Assembly: GCF_900113575.1 (NCBI RefSeq)
Contig: NZ_FOPV01000007.1
Coordinates: forward strand, 62,001-126,000
Length of the DNA stretch: 64,000 bases
Direction: 5' to 3'
Source of the DNA: Nitrosospira sp. Nsp14
Lineage (GTDB): Bacteria > Pseudomonadota > Gammaproteobacteria > Burkholderiales > Nitrosomonadaceae
Part shown: positions 1-8,245 of the stretch, piece by piece
Position numbering within the stretch: the first letter of the stretch is position 1
Layout: each line of letters opens with the position of its first letter
Position numbers and translations under genes: made by a program
The notes under the pieces: generated by a model
The model's database searches: none
The model's input: the letters and a program-made list of their open reading frames with translations, nothing else
What the model was told of the DNA's origin: nothing

Positions 1-163
1 AGGTAGTAGGTAAAAGGGAAAAGGTAACAGTAAGGGGTAAGAGGTAAGGAGCGCGGGTGCCCGGATCAGGTAGCTTCAAAGCGGCAGCGAGGGAAAAGCC
101 GCATGCACATGCGTTGGCTGACTAAATAGTCCGGGTAATAAACCGGGGGATGAACCTGTGGTG

Positions 164-1123
164 TCAACTTGCCGCCGCTCCATTGTCGAGTTCCACATCC
201 GCCTCAGGCTTGACCCCTAAACGAATTGCCTCTTCAGTCAGCGAGGGCAGGCAAAGCTCAATGAAGCGGTAGGCGTACCCGCGTAGGTAGTGTCCACGCC
301 GGACGGAAATATTGGTTGTATTCATCTGAAAGAGATGCGAACTATCGAGTAGATGGAGTCGTGTATCGCGCGCCGGGTTGAATGCCATTGAGGCGACAAT
401 GCCCACGCCCATACCGAGTTCGACGTAGGTTTTGATGACATCCGCATCGAGTGCCGACATGGCGATATCGAGTATCAGACCTGCCTTGGCAAATGTTTCA
501 TCGATCCCTGAACGGCCGGTAAAGCCTTCGTGATAGGTGATGATGGGAAACTCGGCAATCGCTTCGAGCGTAAGCGGACGCACGGACTCCAACGGATGCC
601 CGGGCGGAACGATGACGGCATGATGCCAAGAGTAGTAGGGAAAAGATGCCAGTTCCGTCACGCTCTCCAGCGCCTCGGTCGCAATGCCAATATCGGCGAT
701 GCCGTCGAGCAGCATCGAAACGATTTCGCCGGGACTGGATTGATGCAGGACCAGATGAACCTGCGGGAATGCCTTCTTGAACTGGGTCACCACTGAGGGC
801 AGCGCATAGCGAGCCTGCGTATGCGTGGTAGCGATGATCAAGCGGCCCTGGTCCCGCTTGCTGAACTGCTCAGCCAGCCGCTTCACGTTTTTTACATCCA
901 GCAATATGCGCTCCACGACCTCCACCAGCTCCTTGCCGGGATCGGTCAACCCCAGCAGCCGCTTGCCCTTGCGTACGAACAATTCGACGCCCAGCTCGTC
1001 TTCGAGGTCCTTTATGTGCTTGCTTACGCCGGATTGGGAGGTGAACAGGGCGTTTGCCGCGTCGGTGAGGTTGAAGTTCTGCCGGACCGTTTCCCGGATG
1101 ATGCGCAGCTGCTGAAAATTCAT
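164..1123 (-). CDS. cysB: CysB-like LysR-family transcriptional regulator
   Basis: A 319-residue LysR-type regulator. The N-terminal winged helix-turn-helix lies at about residues 5-65, with the typical 'SQSGVSKHI' recognition segment, followed by a two-lobed effector-binding domain at about 90-305. The N-terminal sequence and the 'TTHTQARYALP' stretch at the start of the effector domain are characteristic of CysB/Cbl proteins, which sense sulfur status through O-acetylserine, N-acetylserine or sulfate and activate sulfur-assimilation genes. Length equals the family norm. It lies 36 bp downstream of the broken serine acetyltransferase gene, on the same strand as the desulfurase and encapsulin genes, so it is probably the local regulator of this sulfur cluster. 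The family assignment is firm; the target genes are inference. Confidence 0.9.
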   Translation of the reverse strand: MNFQQLRIIRETVRQNFNLTDAANALFTSQSGVSKHIKDLEDELGVELFVRKGKRLLGLTDPGKELVEVVERILLDVKNVKRLAEQFSKRDQGRLIIATTHTQARYALPSVVTQFKKAFPQVHLVLHQSSPGEIVSMLLDGIADIGIATEALESVTELASFPYYSWHHAVIVPPGHPLESVRPLTLEAIAEFPIITYHEGFTGRSGIDETFAKAGLILDIAMSALDADVIKTYVELGMGVGIVASMAFNPARDTRLHLLDSSHLFQMNTTNISVRRGHYLRGYAYRFIELCLPSLTEEAIRLGVKPEADVELDNGAAAS

Positions 1124-1159
1124 ATTTATTATTCTGCAAGAGTGGTATCGAACAAAGGG

Positions 1160-2068
1160 TTAGATGCCGGCGCCGCCTTCAAACACTTCGTGACGCGCCT
1201 GTGCCTGTGAAACAGTGCTGCCGGGGGGTACGCTGCGCGTGAGCCAGACGTTGCCGCCGATTGTCGAGCCGCGTCCGATCGTGATGCGGCCCAGGATGGT
1301 GGCACCGGCGTAGATGACGACATCATCCTCCACGATGGGGTGGCGAACATTGCCTTTCACCAGCGCGCCGTGCTCATCCACCGGAAAGCGCTTCGCCCCC
1401 AGCGTGACCGCTTAGTACAAACGCACGTGCTGGCCGATGATAGCCGTTTCGCCAATGACGACTCCGGTGCCGTGATCAATGAAAAAACTGCCGCCGATCC
1501 GGGCGCCGGGATGAATCTCGATACCCGTGAGGGAGTGGGCGATCTCCGAAATCATACGCGCGATGAGTGGCGTCCCCAGACAATGCAGTTCATGGGAGAG
1601 CCGGTAATGCGCAATGGCGGTAATGCCAGGATAGCAGACAAGCACCTCGTCGATACTCCTCGCGGCCGGATCTCCTTCGTAGGCTGCGTGAATATCGCTA
1701 TCCAGCAAGCCGCGAATGTACGGTAGCCGTTTTGCAAACGCCTGAACAATGCCAGCCGCCCGTTCCTGCTCCGCCTGATCGAGGTCTTCCCGGGACAGGG
1801 TAAAGCGCAGCTCGCGGCTCACCTGCGGTAGCAATTCGCGCAGGGTAACATCCAGCAGATGGCCGACGTAATAGTCGATGCCTTCATCGGTGAGATGAGG
1901 CAGGCCCAGACGGTTTGGGAACAGCGCCGCGCTCAATCCTTCGACAATCGTGGCGAGGGCCTTGCGCGACGGCAGCTTGGGCGGTACGTCACGCCGCTGC
2001 CTGTATTCCAGCGATGCGACACGCAGCGCCCGCAGCTCGGCGACAATATCATCAATACCGCCGTACAT
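1160..2068 (-). pseudogene. epsC: Serine O-acetyltransferase (EpsC/CysE type), interrupted by an in-frame TAA
   Basis: Serine acetyltransferase makes O-acetylserine for cysteine synthesis. The 218 residues from the ATG at 2068 carry the N-terminal helical domain and the start of the left-handed beta-helix ('TGIEIHPGARIG', 'DHGTGVVIGETA'). They end at a TAA at 1412-1414, directly after 'QHVRLY'. In the same frame the sequence continues with 'AVTLGAKRF' and a further hexapeptide region ('[17 protein letters not shown]') to the stop at 1160, giving about 302 residues in all, the normal EpsC length. The family usually has Gln at the stop position, so one CAA-to-TAA change explains it. The remaining fragment lacks the end of the catalytic domain. 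It could be a real nonsense mutation, a sequencing error or readthrough. EpsC-type enzymes are regular neighbours of family 2A encapsulins. Confidence 0.85.
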
Positions 2069-2170
2069 GCGTGTTAACGGATGTTCATTATTTTACTTTA
2101 GGGAAAGTTGCGGGCGCTACACAAGGGAGGGAGCGAGGCAGGTCATAGGGACTGCGCCTCGCGGTCGCAC

Positions 2171-2231
2171 GCTGCGTGAAGGACCGGAACCCGGCCTAGC
2201 TTGCTCCCGGGATCCGGCAGACTCACGCAGC
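2171..2231. other. Long imperfect hairpin between the desulfurase and serine acetyltransferase genes
   Basis: A 9-bp outer stem (GCTGCGTGA at 2171-2179 with TCACGCAGC at 2223-2231) encloses an inner 11-bp stem with one mismatch (CCGGAACCCGG against CCGGGATCCGG). No T-run follows on either strand, so it does not look like a standard intrinsic terminator. It sits in the roughly 200-bp gap of the minus-strand sulfur cluster and could be an mRNA-processing or attenuating structure, or an intergenic repeat element. Confidence 0.5.
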
Positions 2232-2266
2232 GATTGATCGAGCCTCCTTGCATTTCACCCCCTGCG

Positions 2267-4570
2267 TTAGAAAATACTACGTCCACCGCGCATGCGATGC
2301 AATGTCGTCACCAGGGTATCGACATCCCCTAAGGTGTTGTACATTGCCAGTGATGGACGTACCGTAGTTTCAAGATCAAAACGGCGCAGGATCGGTTGCG
2401 CGCAGTGATGCCCGGCGCGCACCGCGATTCCCGCATCGTTCAATCCGCTGCCGACTTCTTCGGTCGTGAAGCCTTTAAAGGCGAAGGACAGCACCCCTGC
2501 CTTGTCCGCCGCGGTACCAATGAGCCGTAGCCCTGGAACAGAACTGAGGCCGCGTGTTGCATAGGCCATCAGTTCGTGCTCGTAGCGGTTGATGTTGTCG
2601 ATGCCGATCCGTTCCACATAATCGATCGCAGCACCGAGTCCCACCGCATCGCCGATGTTTCCCGTCCCCGCCTCGAAACGCGCGGGCGCCTCATGGTATT
2701 CCGTCTTCTCGAAGGTGACGTTCTGGATCATGTTGCCGCCGCCTTGCCACGGGGGAGAGCTATTGAGCAGGTCGCTTTTACCAAACAGCGCGCCGATACC
2801 GGTCGGACCGAACACTTTGTGACCGGAGAAAACAAACCAGTCGCAATCGAGCTGTTGCATGTCCACACGCATGTGCGAAACGGACTGCGCCCCATCCACC
2901 AGCACGCGCGCGCCGACCCGGTGTGCCATCTCGATCATCTGGCGGGCCGGGGTTACGGTACCGAGGGCGTTTGAAACCTGCGAGAAGGCCACGAGCTTGG
3001 TCCGCGAACCGAGCAGCTTCTGATATTCGTCCAGCAATATCTGCCCGTCGTCGTCCACCGGCGCCACGCGCAGTTTCGCCCCCGCCTCGTTGCACAACTG
3101 CTGCCAGGGCACAATATTGGCGTGGTGTTCCAGCCAGGTAATGACGACTTCGTCCCCCTCTCTGACGTTCTGCCGGCCCCAGCTTTGGGCGACGAGGTTG
3201 ATCGCCTCCGTCGTTCCCCGGACAAAAACGATCTCGTCGGCCGATGGCGCGTTGAGAAAGCGACGCACTTTTTCTCGTGCGCCCTCATACGCATCGGTGG
3301 CCCGCGCGGCCAGTTCATGCGCGGCACGATGAATATTGGAGTTTTCGTGCTGGTAGAAGTACGTCAGGCGATCGATGACGGACTGGGGCTTTTGTGTGGT
3401 GGCGGCGTTGTCCAGCCAGATCAGCGGGCGCCCGTTTACCCGCTCGTTCAGAATCGGGAAGTCGCGCCGCACGGCATGGGCGTCAAACGGGGGATGCGCC
3501 CCCAATGCGTGCATCCCCGGTATCGCCGATGTCCGCGCCCCATTACCAAACGGAGCGAACGGAGTTGCCCCATCGAGGAAATAGAACGACGGTTCACCGA
3601 CGCCAGGAACGCCGGCTCCAGGAACGGGCAGAGCGCCCGTACGAGCCGACCCGCCGGTATTGATATCAGGAATATCGTAGGACGGAAGGACGGAAGGCAC
3701 GCCCGGAAATCGAGTAAACATGCCGGGGTCCGCAAACGGAACGTCTGCCCCAAACGCGGGCGCGGGCAGTTGGGGCAGGTTCATGGCCTGCGCAGCGGCG
3801 CCTACATACGGAATGGCGTAATGCGATCCCAGCCCCTGCGCAGCGAATGGCGCGGAACTCGGGTTTGGCCCGGCCGCAGCGGAGGGCGGCACGCCGTATG
3901 GCCCCTGCGGAGCAAGGGGTGACGGTGCAGGCGTTCGCGAGAATGGCGTGGCGGAAGCGGAAGGGGACACATGGTAGGGCCCCTCGGGAGCAATCGCGGA
4001 TGCTGCATGCGTTCGTGGGACGGGCGCAGCTGCAGCCGACGGTGGAACGCCGTAGGGCCCCTTCGGAGCAACCGGAGTGGGTGCGGGTGTTCGCGAGAAC
4101 GGCGTGGCGGAAGCGGACGGGGGCACGTCGTATGGCCCCTGTGGAGCGATGGGGTGAGCCGCGTTGGTCCACGGATAAGTGGCGAAAGCATCCGGCCCGG
4201 GAACCTCGGAGGGTATCCCTGCAGGACGATTGTCCACAAAAGACGGGGGCAGGGGCGCCGCAGTCGCAGAGCCGGGAACGACGTTGTGTGACGTTCCGAA
4301 TGCAGAGGAAGCGCCCGAAGACCAGGGAGACCAGGGCGCGGACTCACCTATGCCGGTTGGCGGCACTTGTGCGCCGCTGGACGGTTTCCCGGTGACGCGG
4401 GCTCCTGCCGGCGTGGAGTATCCGGGAGGGGTCGAATAGAATTCGTTGGCAAGGCGCGTCAGCTCTCCGACGTCGGGAAGAGTCCTCGGTGCTCCGTCCA
4501 ATACGCCCATCGCCAACGGGTTACTTGGCGTATTCATGCTTGTAGTCATGATATTTGCCAACCTCGACAT
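2267..4570 (-). CDS. sufS: SufS-type cysteine desulfurase with long disordered N-terminal cargo-loading extension
   Basis: A PLP-dependent cysteine desulfurase, which transfers sulfur from cysteine to an enzyme cysteine persulfide and releases alanine. Residues about 365-767 form a complete SufS-like fold. The Schiff-base lysine is in 'SGHK' (K585) and the catalytic cysteine in 'RAGHHCAQP' (C723). Residues 1-360 are Pro/Ala/Ser/Gly-rich and predicted disordered. They contain a conserved-looking amphipathic segment 'LPDVGELTRLANEFY' (31-45) and four tandem repeats (141-247). Such extensions are known in cysteine desulfurases packaged in family 2A encapsulins, whose shell gene is immediately upstream. 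The ATG at 4570 overlaps the end of the shell gene by 50 bp; ATGs at 4549, 4537 and 4510 are alternatives. Start choice is uncertain, function is firm. Confidence 0.93.
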   Translation of the reverse strand: MSRLANIMTTSMNTPSNPLAMGVLDGAPRTLPDVGELTRLANEFYSTPPGYSTPAGARVTGKPSSGAQVPPTGIGESAPWSPWSSGASSAFGTSHNVVPGSATAAPLPPSFVDNRPAGIPSEVPGPDAFATYPWTNAAHPIAPQGPYDVPPSASATPFSRTPAPTPVAPKGPYGVPPSAAAAPVPRTHAASAIAPEGPYHVSPSASATPFSRTPAPSPLAPQGPYGVPPSAAAGPNPSSAPFAAQGLGSHYAIPYVGAAAQAMNLPQLPAPAFGADVPFADPGMFTRFPGVPSVLPSYDIPDINTGGSARTGALPVPGAGVPGVGEPSFYFLDGATPFAPFGNGARTSAIPGMHALGAHPPFDAHAVRRDFPILNERVNGRPLIWLDNAATTQKPQSVIDRLTYFYQHENSNIHRAAHELAARATDAYEGAREKVRRFLNAPSADEIVFVRGTTEAINLVAQSWGRQNVREGDEVVITWLEHHANIVPWQQLCNEAGAKLRVAPVDDDGQILLDEYQKLLGSRTKLVAFSQVSNALGTVTPARQMIEMAHRVGARVLVDGAQSVSHMRVDMQQLDCDWFVFSGHKVFGPTGIGALFGKSDLLNSSPPWQGGGNMIQNVTFEKTEYHEAPARFEAGTGNIGDAVGLGAAIDYVERIGIDNINRYEHELMAYATRGLSSVPGLRLIGTAADKAGVLSFAFKGFTTEEVGSGLNDAGIAVRAGHHCAQPILRRFDLETTVRPSLAMYNTLGDVDTLVTTLHRMRGGRSIF
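3830..4150 (-). repeat. Four tandem 27-residue Pro/Ala-rich repeats in the desulfurase N-terminus
   Basis: Residues 141-247 of the desulfurase consist of four copies of a unit of about 27 residues (81 bp). Each begins 'APxGPYxVPPSA' and most continue to 'RTxA'. Copies start near residues 142, 168, 194 and 220. Copies 1 and 3, and copies 2 and 4, resemble each other most, which suggests duplication of a two-unit block. The segment is low-complexity and probably a flexible linker or multivalent shell-binding region. Confidence 0.85.
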
Positions 4571-5456
4571 CTTCGATCATTCCGACGGCATCTTCGGTGA
4601 GAACCGCAAGCGAGCAATAGAGCGAAATCAGGTACGACGAAATGGCCTTGTGGTTGATGCCCATGAAGCGCACCGACAGGCCCATGCCCTGTTCTCCCGT
4701 CAGTCCTGGCTGATATAGCCCGACCACGCCCTGGCGGCTTTCCCCCGTGCGTAGCAGCAGGATGGCGGTCTTACCCTCGGACACATCGATCTTGTCGGTA
4801 GGAATGATTGGAAATCCGCGCCAGGTAAGAAACTGAGAGCCGAAAAGCGAAACGGTGGGCGGCGGGACGCCACGGCGCGTGCATTCGCGCCCAAACGCGG
4901 CAATAGCGGCAGGGTGCGCCAGGAAGAAGGCCGGTTCTTTCCACACGCGGGCAATCAGTTCATCCATATCGTCGGGCGTGGGCGGGCCAATGCGTGCGGT
5001 TATCTTCATGCTGTTATCCACATTCCTGAGCAGCCCATACTCCTCGTTATTGAGAAGCTCACGTTCCTGCCGCTCCTTGACGATCTCGATGGCCAAGCGG
5101 ACCTGTTCGTGAATCTGGTTGTGGGGACTGCTGTACAGGTCGGAAACGCGGGTGTGAATGTCCACCACGGTATTGACCGCGCTCAGGTAGTACTCCCGCC
5201 CCCACTCCTCGTAATCCACGAAAGTGGTATTGAATTCGCGTTCTTCCTCTCTCTGAGAACAATCCACGTTTATCTTGTTGGGGTCCTTTACCTTATTGAC
5301 CCGGTAGATACCGGCTTCAACCGGCACCCAATTAAGCATATGGGTAAGCCAGCGCGGGGTAATGAGCCGCAACTGAGGAACGGTTTTGGTAGCATTGGCC
5401 AGCGTTCGCGCAGCCACGTCTCCCAGCGCGGAATGTCCCTGATGAATATCTGCCAT
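4521..5456 (-). CDS. srpI: Family 2A encapsulin shell protein (SrpI type)
   Basis: A 311-residue HK97-fold shell protein. The N-terminus ('DVAARTLANATKTVPQ' followed by 'RWLTHMLNWVPVEAGIYRVN') and the segment 'RVWKEPAFFLAHPAAIAAFGRE' (split here as 'RVWKEPAFFLAHP' and 'AAIAAFGRE') match SrpI-type family 2A encapsulins, which self-assemble into icosahedral nanocompartments that package a cysteine desulfurase and are induced by sulfur starvation in cyanobacteria. Length is typical and there is no cyclic-nucleotide-binding insertion, which separates it from family 2B. A good Shine-Dalgarno (GGGGAGA) precedes the ATG. It is the first gene of a minus-strand group with desulfurase, serine acetyltransferase and CysB-like regulator, the known family 2A arrangement. 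Confidence 0.93.
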   Translation of the reverse strand: MADIHQGHSALGDVAARTLANATKTVPQLRLITPRWLTHMLNWVPVEAGIYRVNKVKDPNKINVDCSQREEEREFNTTFVDYEEWGREYYLSAVNTVVDIHTRVSDLYSSPHNQIHEQVRLAIEIVKERQERELLNNEEYGLLRNVDNSMKITARIGPPTPDDMDELIARVWKEPAFFLAHPAAIAAFGRECTRRGVPPPTVSLFGSQFLTWRGFPIIPTDKIDVSEGKTAILLLRTGESRQGVVGLYQPGLTGEQGMGLSVRFMGINHKAISSYLISLYCSLAVLTEDAVGMIEDVEVGKYHDYKHEYAK

Positions 5457-6213
5457 TTCTTTTCTCCCCTGTTGAGTTAATTAGGACCATCGAGTGGTAA
5501 ACGAGTGTTGATGATTAACACCTTAGAGCTAGGACGGAAGAGCTGATGCCGCATTGTTTATAGCAGATTTTATTATAAGCTTATATAAATTTGTTTGGAT
5601 GAGATGAGTAAATTTTGGGTAATGTATTGTTAAACAAATAAAAAAATTGAATGCCAAAGCAGCATGGAATTAAGTTTTTAGCGAACGGAAGGAGCCATCA
5701 AAATAAAAAGCAGGGAAATATCATGCCTGACGAGTGCCAACCTGCCCGAAGGACGCCAATGGGTACGAATCGTTCTAAGCGGAGCCATCCCAGCGCCGTC
5801 TCCCGATAAGGTTTTATTCCGGGCCCAGCGGCAACCGGCTTTAATTATCTAATGCATGAGATTGCAATGGCGTTCAGCAATCCCGGATGAAGAAAAGGCG
5901 CCAGCCGATCGCCAGCGCCATACGGTAAAACATGGAGAGAAATGCCCCGAGGTCAAAATTATCAGCGGTGGTTTACAGAGGGAACCAATATCATTTCATT
6001 TGCTTATCTCTTTTTCAGATAACGAGGCGCGAATGGCCTCGCCGGGCAGCAGCCCGGCTTCCTCCCCGAATTCCCTTGTATCCGCTTGTATCCCCTGTAG
6101 CATCAGGGTTTTATCATGGCTTCTCTGATAAGCTATTCATTTTTATTTGGTTTGATTACGAAAAGAGGGATGATAGATTTCTCTCCTGATTATCAGCATT
6201 GGAGGAAAATATC
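5457..6213. other. Gene-free divergent promoter region between encapsulin and sulfate-binding protein genes
   Basis: About 750 bp with no convincing gene. It is AT-rich near 5560-5650, which is the likely promoter zone for the minus-strand encapsulin operon. It also holds a perfect 7-bp hairpin (GCCGGGC at 6041-6047, GCCCGGC at 6052-6058) upstream of the plus-strand transporter gene. No CysB site could be assigned by eye. Confidence 0.4.
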
Positions 6214-7230
6214 ATGCCGTTTGTTAAATCCCGTATCGCTATTGCCTTGGTGATATCCGCGGTCAGCCTCGGCGCCGCATATGCGGCGCTGCAAACATTC
6301 TCCGATAATTCTCACGAGAGCCCTGTCGCGACATTGCTTGCAGATTTGAACGATGGGTTTGCCACCCGCTGGAAAGCCCGCACAGGCATGGATATCAGCG
6401 TCCGGCAGGCTCAGAACAAATCCGGCACGCCGATCCGCGCCGTGCACGACGGTCTGGGTGTCGCGACGCTTGCCCTGTACTATGATCGGGACAAGTTGCG
6501 CGAAAAAAACCGTTTTATTGCTCCAGTCTGGGATCCCGTTGCACCTCAACCGGCTCCCGAAGCCGCCCGGTCTGGGTTCCCCTTTACATCGACAATCGTA
6601 TTCCTGGTGCGCAGGGGAAACCCCAAAGAGGTTTTTGACTGGGACGATCTTCTGCGTCCGGGCCTGGGCGTGGTAACGCCGGATCCGCGCCGCTCGGAAA
6701 GCGGTCGATGGAATTACCTGGCGGCATGGGGATATGCCGCGAGACAACCCGGGAGCACCGAGCGCGTCGCGCTCGACTTTGTCAGGAAACTGTTCAGCAA
6801 CGTTCAGTCATCGGCCGCGGGTGACTTCATAGAGGGAAATGTCGGCGATGTGCTGCTGGTTTGGGAAAGTGAAGCGCACCGGCTTGTCGGTCAAGCCGGC
6901 AAGAGCGCAGCGGACAGGTTCGAAATTGTCACGCCATCGGCTTCTGTCCTGGTCGAGCCTGTAATCAGCGTGGTGGATGCGGCAGCTGATATAAACGGTC
7001 CGCGCGACGTAGCGCTTGCTTATACCGAGTATCTATACACGCCCCAGGCCCAGGACATTATCGGCAGGAATTATTATCGCCCCACAGATGCGTGGGCGCG
7101 TGCCAAGTACGCCGGACAGTTTCCGCCGCTCGAGCTGTTTACGATCGACGAGGTTTTTGGGGGGTGGAAGCAGGCTGAAAAATTGCACTTTGGCGAGGAT
7201 GGTCTTCTCGCGCAGATTCAACTGAACTAA
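6214..7230 (+). CDS. sbp: Sulfate/thiosulfate ABC transporter substrate-binding protein
   Basis: A 338-residue periplasmic binding protein of the Sbp/CysP family, which captures sulfate or thiosulfate for an ABC importer. A signal peptide covers about residues 1-25 ('RIAIALVISAVSLGAAYAAL'). Family features include 'RSESGRWNYLAAWGYA' and the C-terminal 'FPPLELFTIDEVFGGW' segment. The ATG at 6214 is preceded by a strong GGAGG, so a TTG 15 bp earlier is unlikely to be the start. No permease or ATPase genes follow, so it is an orphan receptor. Its divergent position beside the encapsulin-desulfurase-CysB cluster suggests shared sulfur-responsive control, which is inference. Confidence 0.88.
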   Translation: MPFVKSRIAIALVISAVSLGAAYAALQTFSDNSHESPVATLLADLNDGFATRWKARTGMDISVRQAQNKSGTPIRAVHDGLGVATLALYYDRDKLREKNRFIAPVWDPVAPQPAPEAARSGFPFTSTIVFLVRRGNPKEVFDWDDLLRPGLGVVTPDPRRSESGRWNYLAAWGYAARQPGSTERVALDFVRKLFSNVQSSAAGDFIEGNVGDVLLVWESEAHRLVGQAGKSAADRFEIVTPSASVLVEPVISVVDAAADINGPRDVALAYTEYLYTPQAQDIIGRNYYRPTDAWARAKYAGQFPPLELFTIDEVFGGWKQAEKLHFGEDGLLAQIQLN

Positions 7231-7483
7231 GCGGGATCCGGGTTCCAGGACCCAGGGCCAAGGACCCAACAGCCGCGGTGCGGCTTGCGCCGGGTGGAGA
7301 GGGCGGGAGAAAGCGTGCGAGAGTCTGGTCTATGCGGGTTTATTCGCATTGTTGCCGGGATAACCCCATAGTCAAACTCCTCCTTTTCTCGGCTGGTTTT
7401 GTAATTTCCAGGCTCCCACGCGCTTGCGAGGGAATCGGCGTTGGGGCTCGGAACAAGTCCCAATAAAAGTGCTGAGGGCGACA

Positions 7484-7508
7484 ACAAAAACCCGCTGTTA
7501 CGCGGGTT
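7484..7508 (-). terminator. Rho-independent terminator (minus strand)
   Basis: A perfect 7-bp stem (AACCCGC at 7489-7495, GCGGGTT at 7502-7508) with a 6-base loop. On the minus strand it is followed by TTTTTGTTGT. It lies 30 bp past the stop of the small membrane-protein gene at 7539-7844 and ends that transcript. Confidence 0.75.
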
Positions 7509-7538
7509 ATTCGGGGGCTTGTTACCGCTGATCGTAAT

Positions 7539-7844
7539 TTAGGTAATACGATCCGTGCGTGCTGCCCTGGTGCTGCGCTTGGGGGGCATTACATGGCCAA
7601 ACAACGCGACGGCGAGAAGCAGAAGGCTTCCAAGCTCAGCGACTATTGCCAATTCATGCGCGGAATGCCCGGGGGCCTGAACGAGGTTTTCAGCCTGTTC
7701 GCCCACTTCCTCCGCTAACGTCTGGGAGGCGGGGACGGTGACGTCGACGCTCGCGACCCGCTGATCTTCGTAAAACGCCTGTTCTTTCTCGAGAATGAGT
7801 CCTATGGTTAAGCTGATTATTGCAATGATGACCATCGTTCGCAC
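7539..7844 (-). CDS. Small hypothetical membrane protein
   Basis: A 101-residue protein with an N-terminal hydrophobic segment (residues 3-18) and a second one near 68-85 ('ELGSLLLLAVALFGHVMPP'), separated by an acidic, Gln-rich middle. The C-terminus is basic. No family was recognised. It stands alone between two minus-strand terminator-like hairpins, which supports a short independent transcript. Confidence rests on the membrane-protein composition and the terminator placed just after the stop. Confidence 0.55.
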   Translation of the reverse strand: MRTMVIIAIISLTIGLILEKEQAFYEDQRVASVDVTVPASQTLAEEVGEQAENLVQAPGHSAHELAIVAELGSLLLLAVALFGHVMPPKRSTRAARTDRIT

Positions 7845-7895
7845 GTCTTTATTCCTTATAAAAAAATTGAACGCCTTCGCTCAGCCCGGCAAAGG

Positions 7896-7934
7896 CAAAA
7901 CAAAAGCCCGACAGCAGGGTGACTGCTATCGGGC
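7896..7934 (-). terminator. Hairpin with T-rich tail, minus-strand terminator
   Basis: Arms at 7906-7917 and 7923-7934 pair over 12 positions with one mismatch around a 5-base loop. On the minus strand the stem is followed by TTTTGTTTTG. It ends a minus-strand transcript coming from about 8245, either the 3' untranslated region of the ygfX-like gene or a separate small RNA. Confidence 0.65.
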
Positions 7935-8245
7935 CCCGGGTACTACCAACTATGGAGGGAAGTAGTGCCACGGGATCAATGTTACAGGTTTGAAACTTAT
8001 TTACTATTGGACTGAAGTACAACTCCCCGGAACCGGAACAACGGTTCAACCCGGCCGTTCCACAAATGGAGGCATGCATAAACATACTTGTTGATGAGTA
8101 CGTCATGACCACATTCTTAAAATGGTATTGTTTCGACTGCTCAGCTGTTCGGAAGTTCAGCTATCGAAGCAAAATCAGAACTGTGCGCGGCGATTTCCGA
8201 TACATGCAAGTTGAAGATACGATGGGAGCAGGGCGCGGCCGCAGT
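7935..8245 (-). other. Gene-free stretch, possible structured minus-strand RNA or long 3' UTR
   Basis: About 310 bp without a convincing reading frame; an 87-codon open frame at 7849-8112 runs through the terminator and has no family resemblance. On the minus strand several short stems are visible, including ACTAC with GTAGT around 7950-7967, and the stretch ends in the terminator at 7896-7934. No known RNA family could be assigned. Confidence 0.35.

Noticed and set aside
3122-3922. 266-codon plus-strand frame opposite the desulfurase
   Set aside because: It is antisense to the desulfurase N-terminal repeats and catalytic start; GC-rich codon bias opens antisense frames and the translation is low-complexity with no family features.
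7849-8112. 87-codon minus-strand frame
   Set aside because: It runs through the terminator hairpin at 7896-7934, lacks a ribosome-binding site and matches no family.
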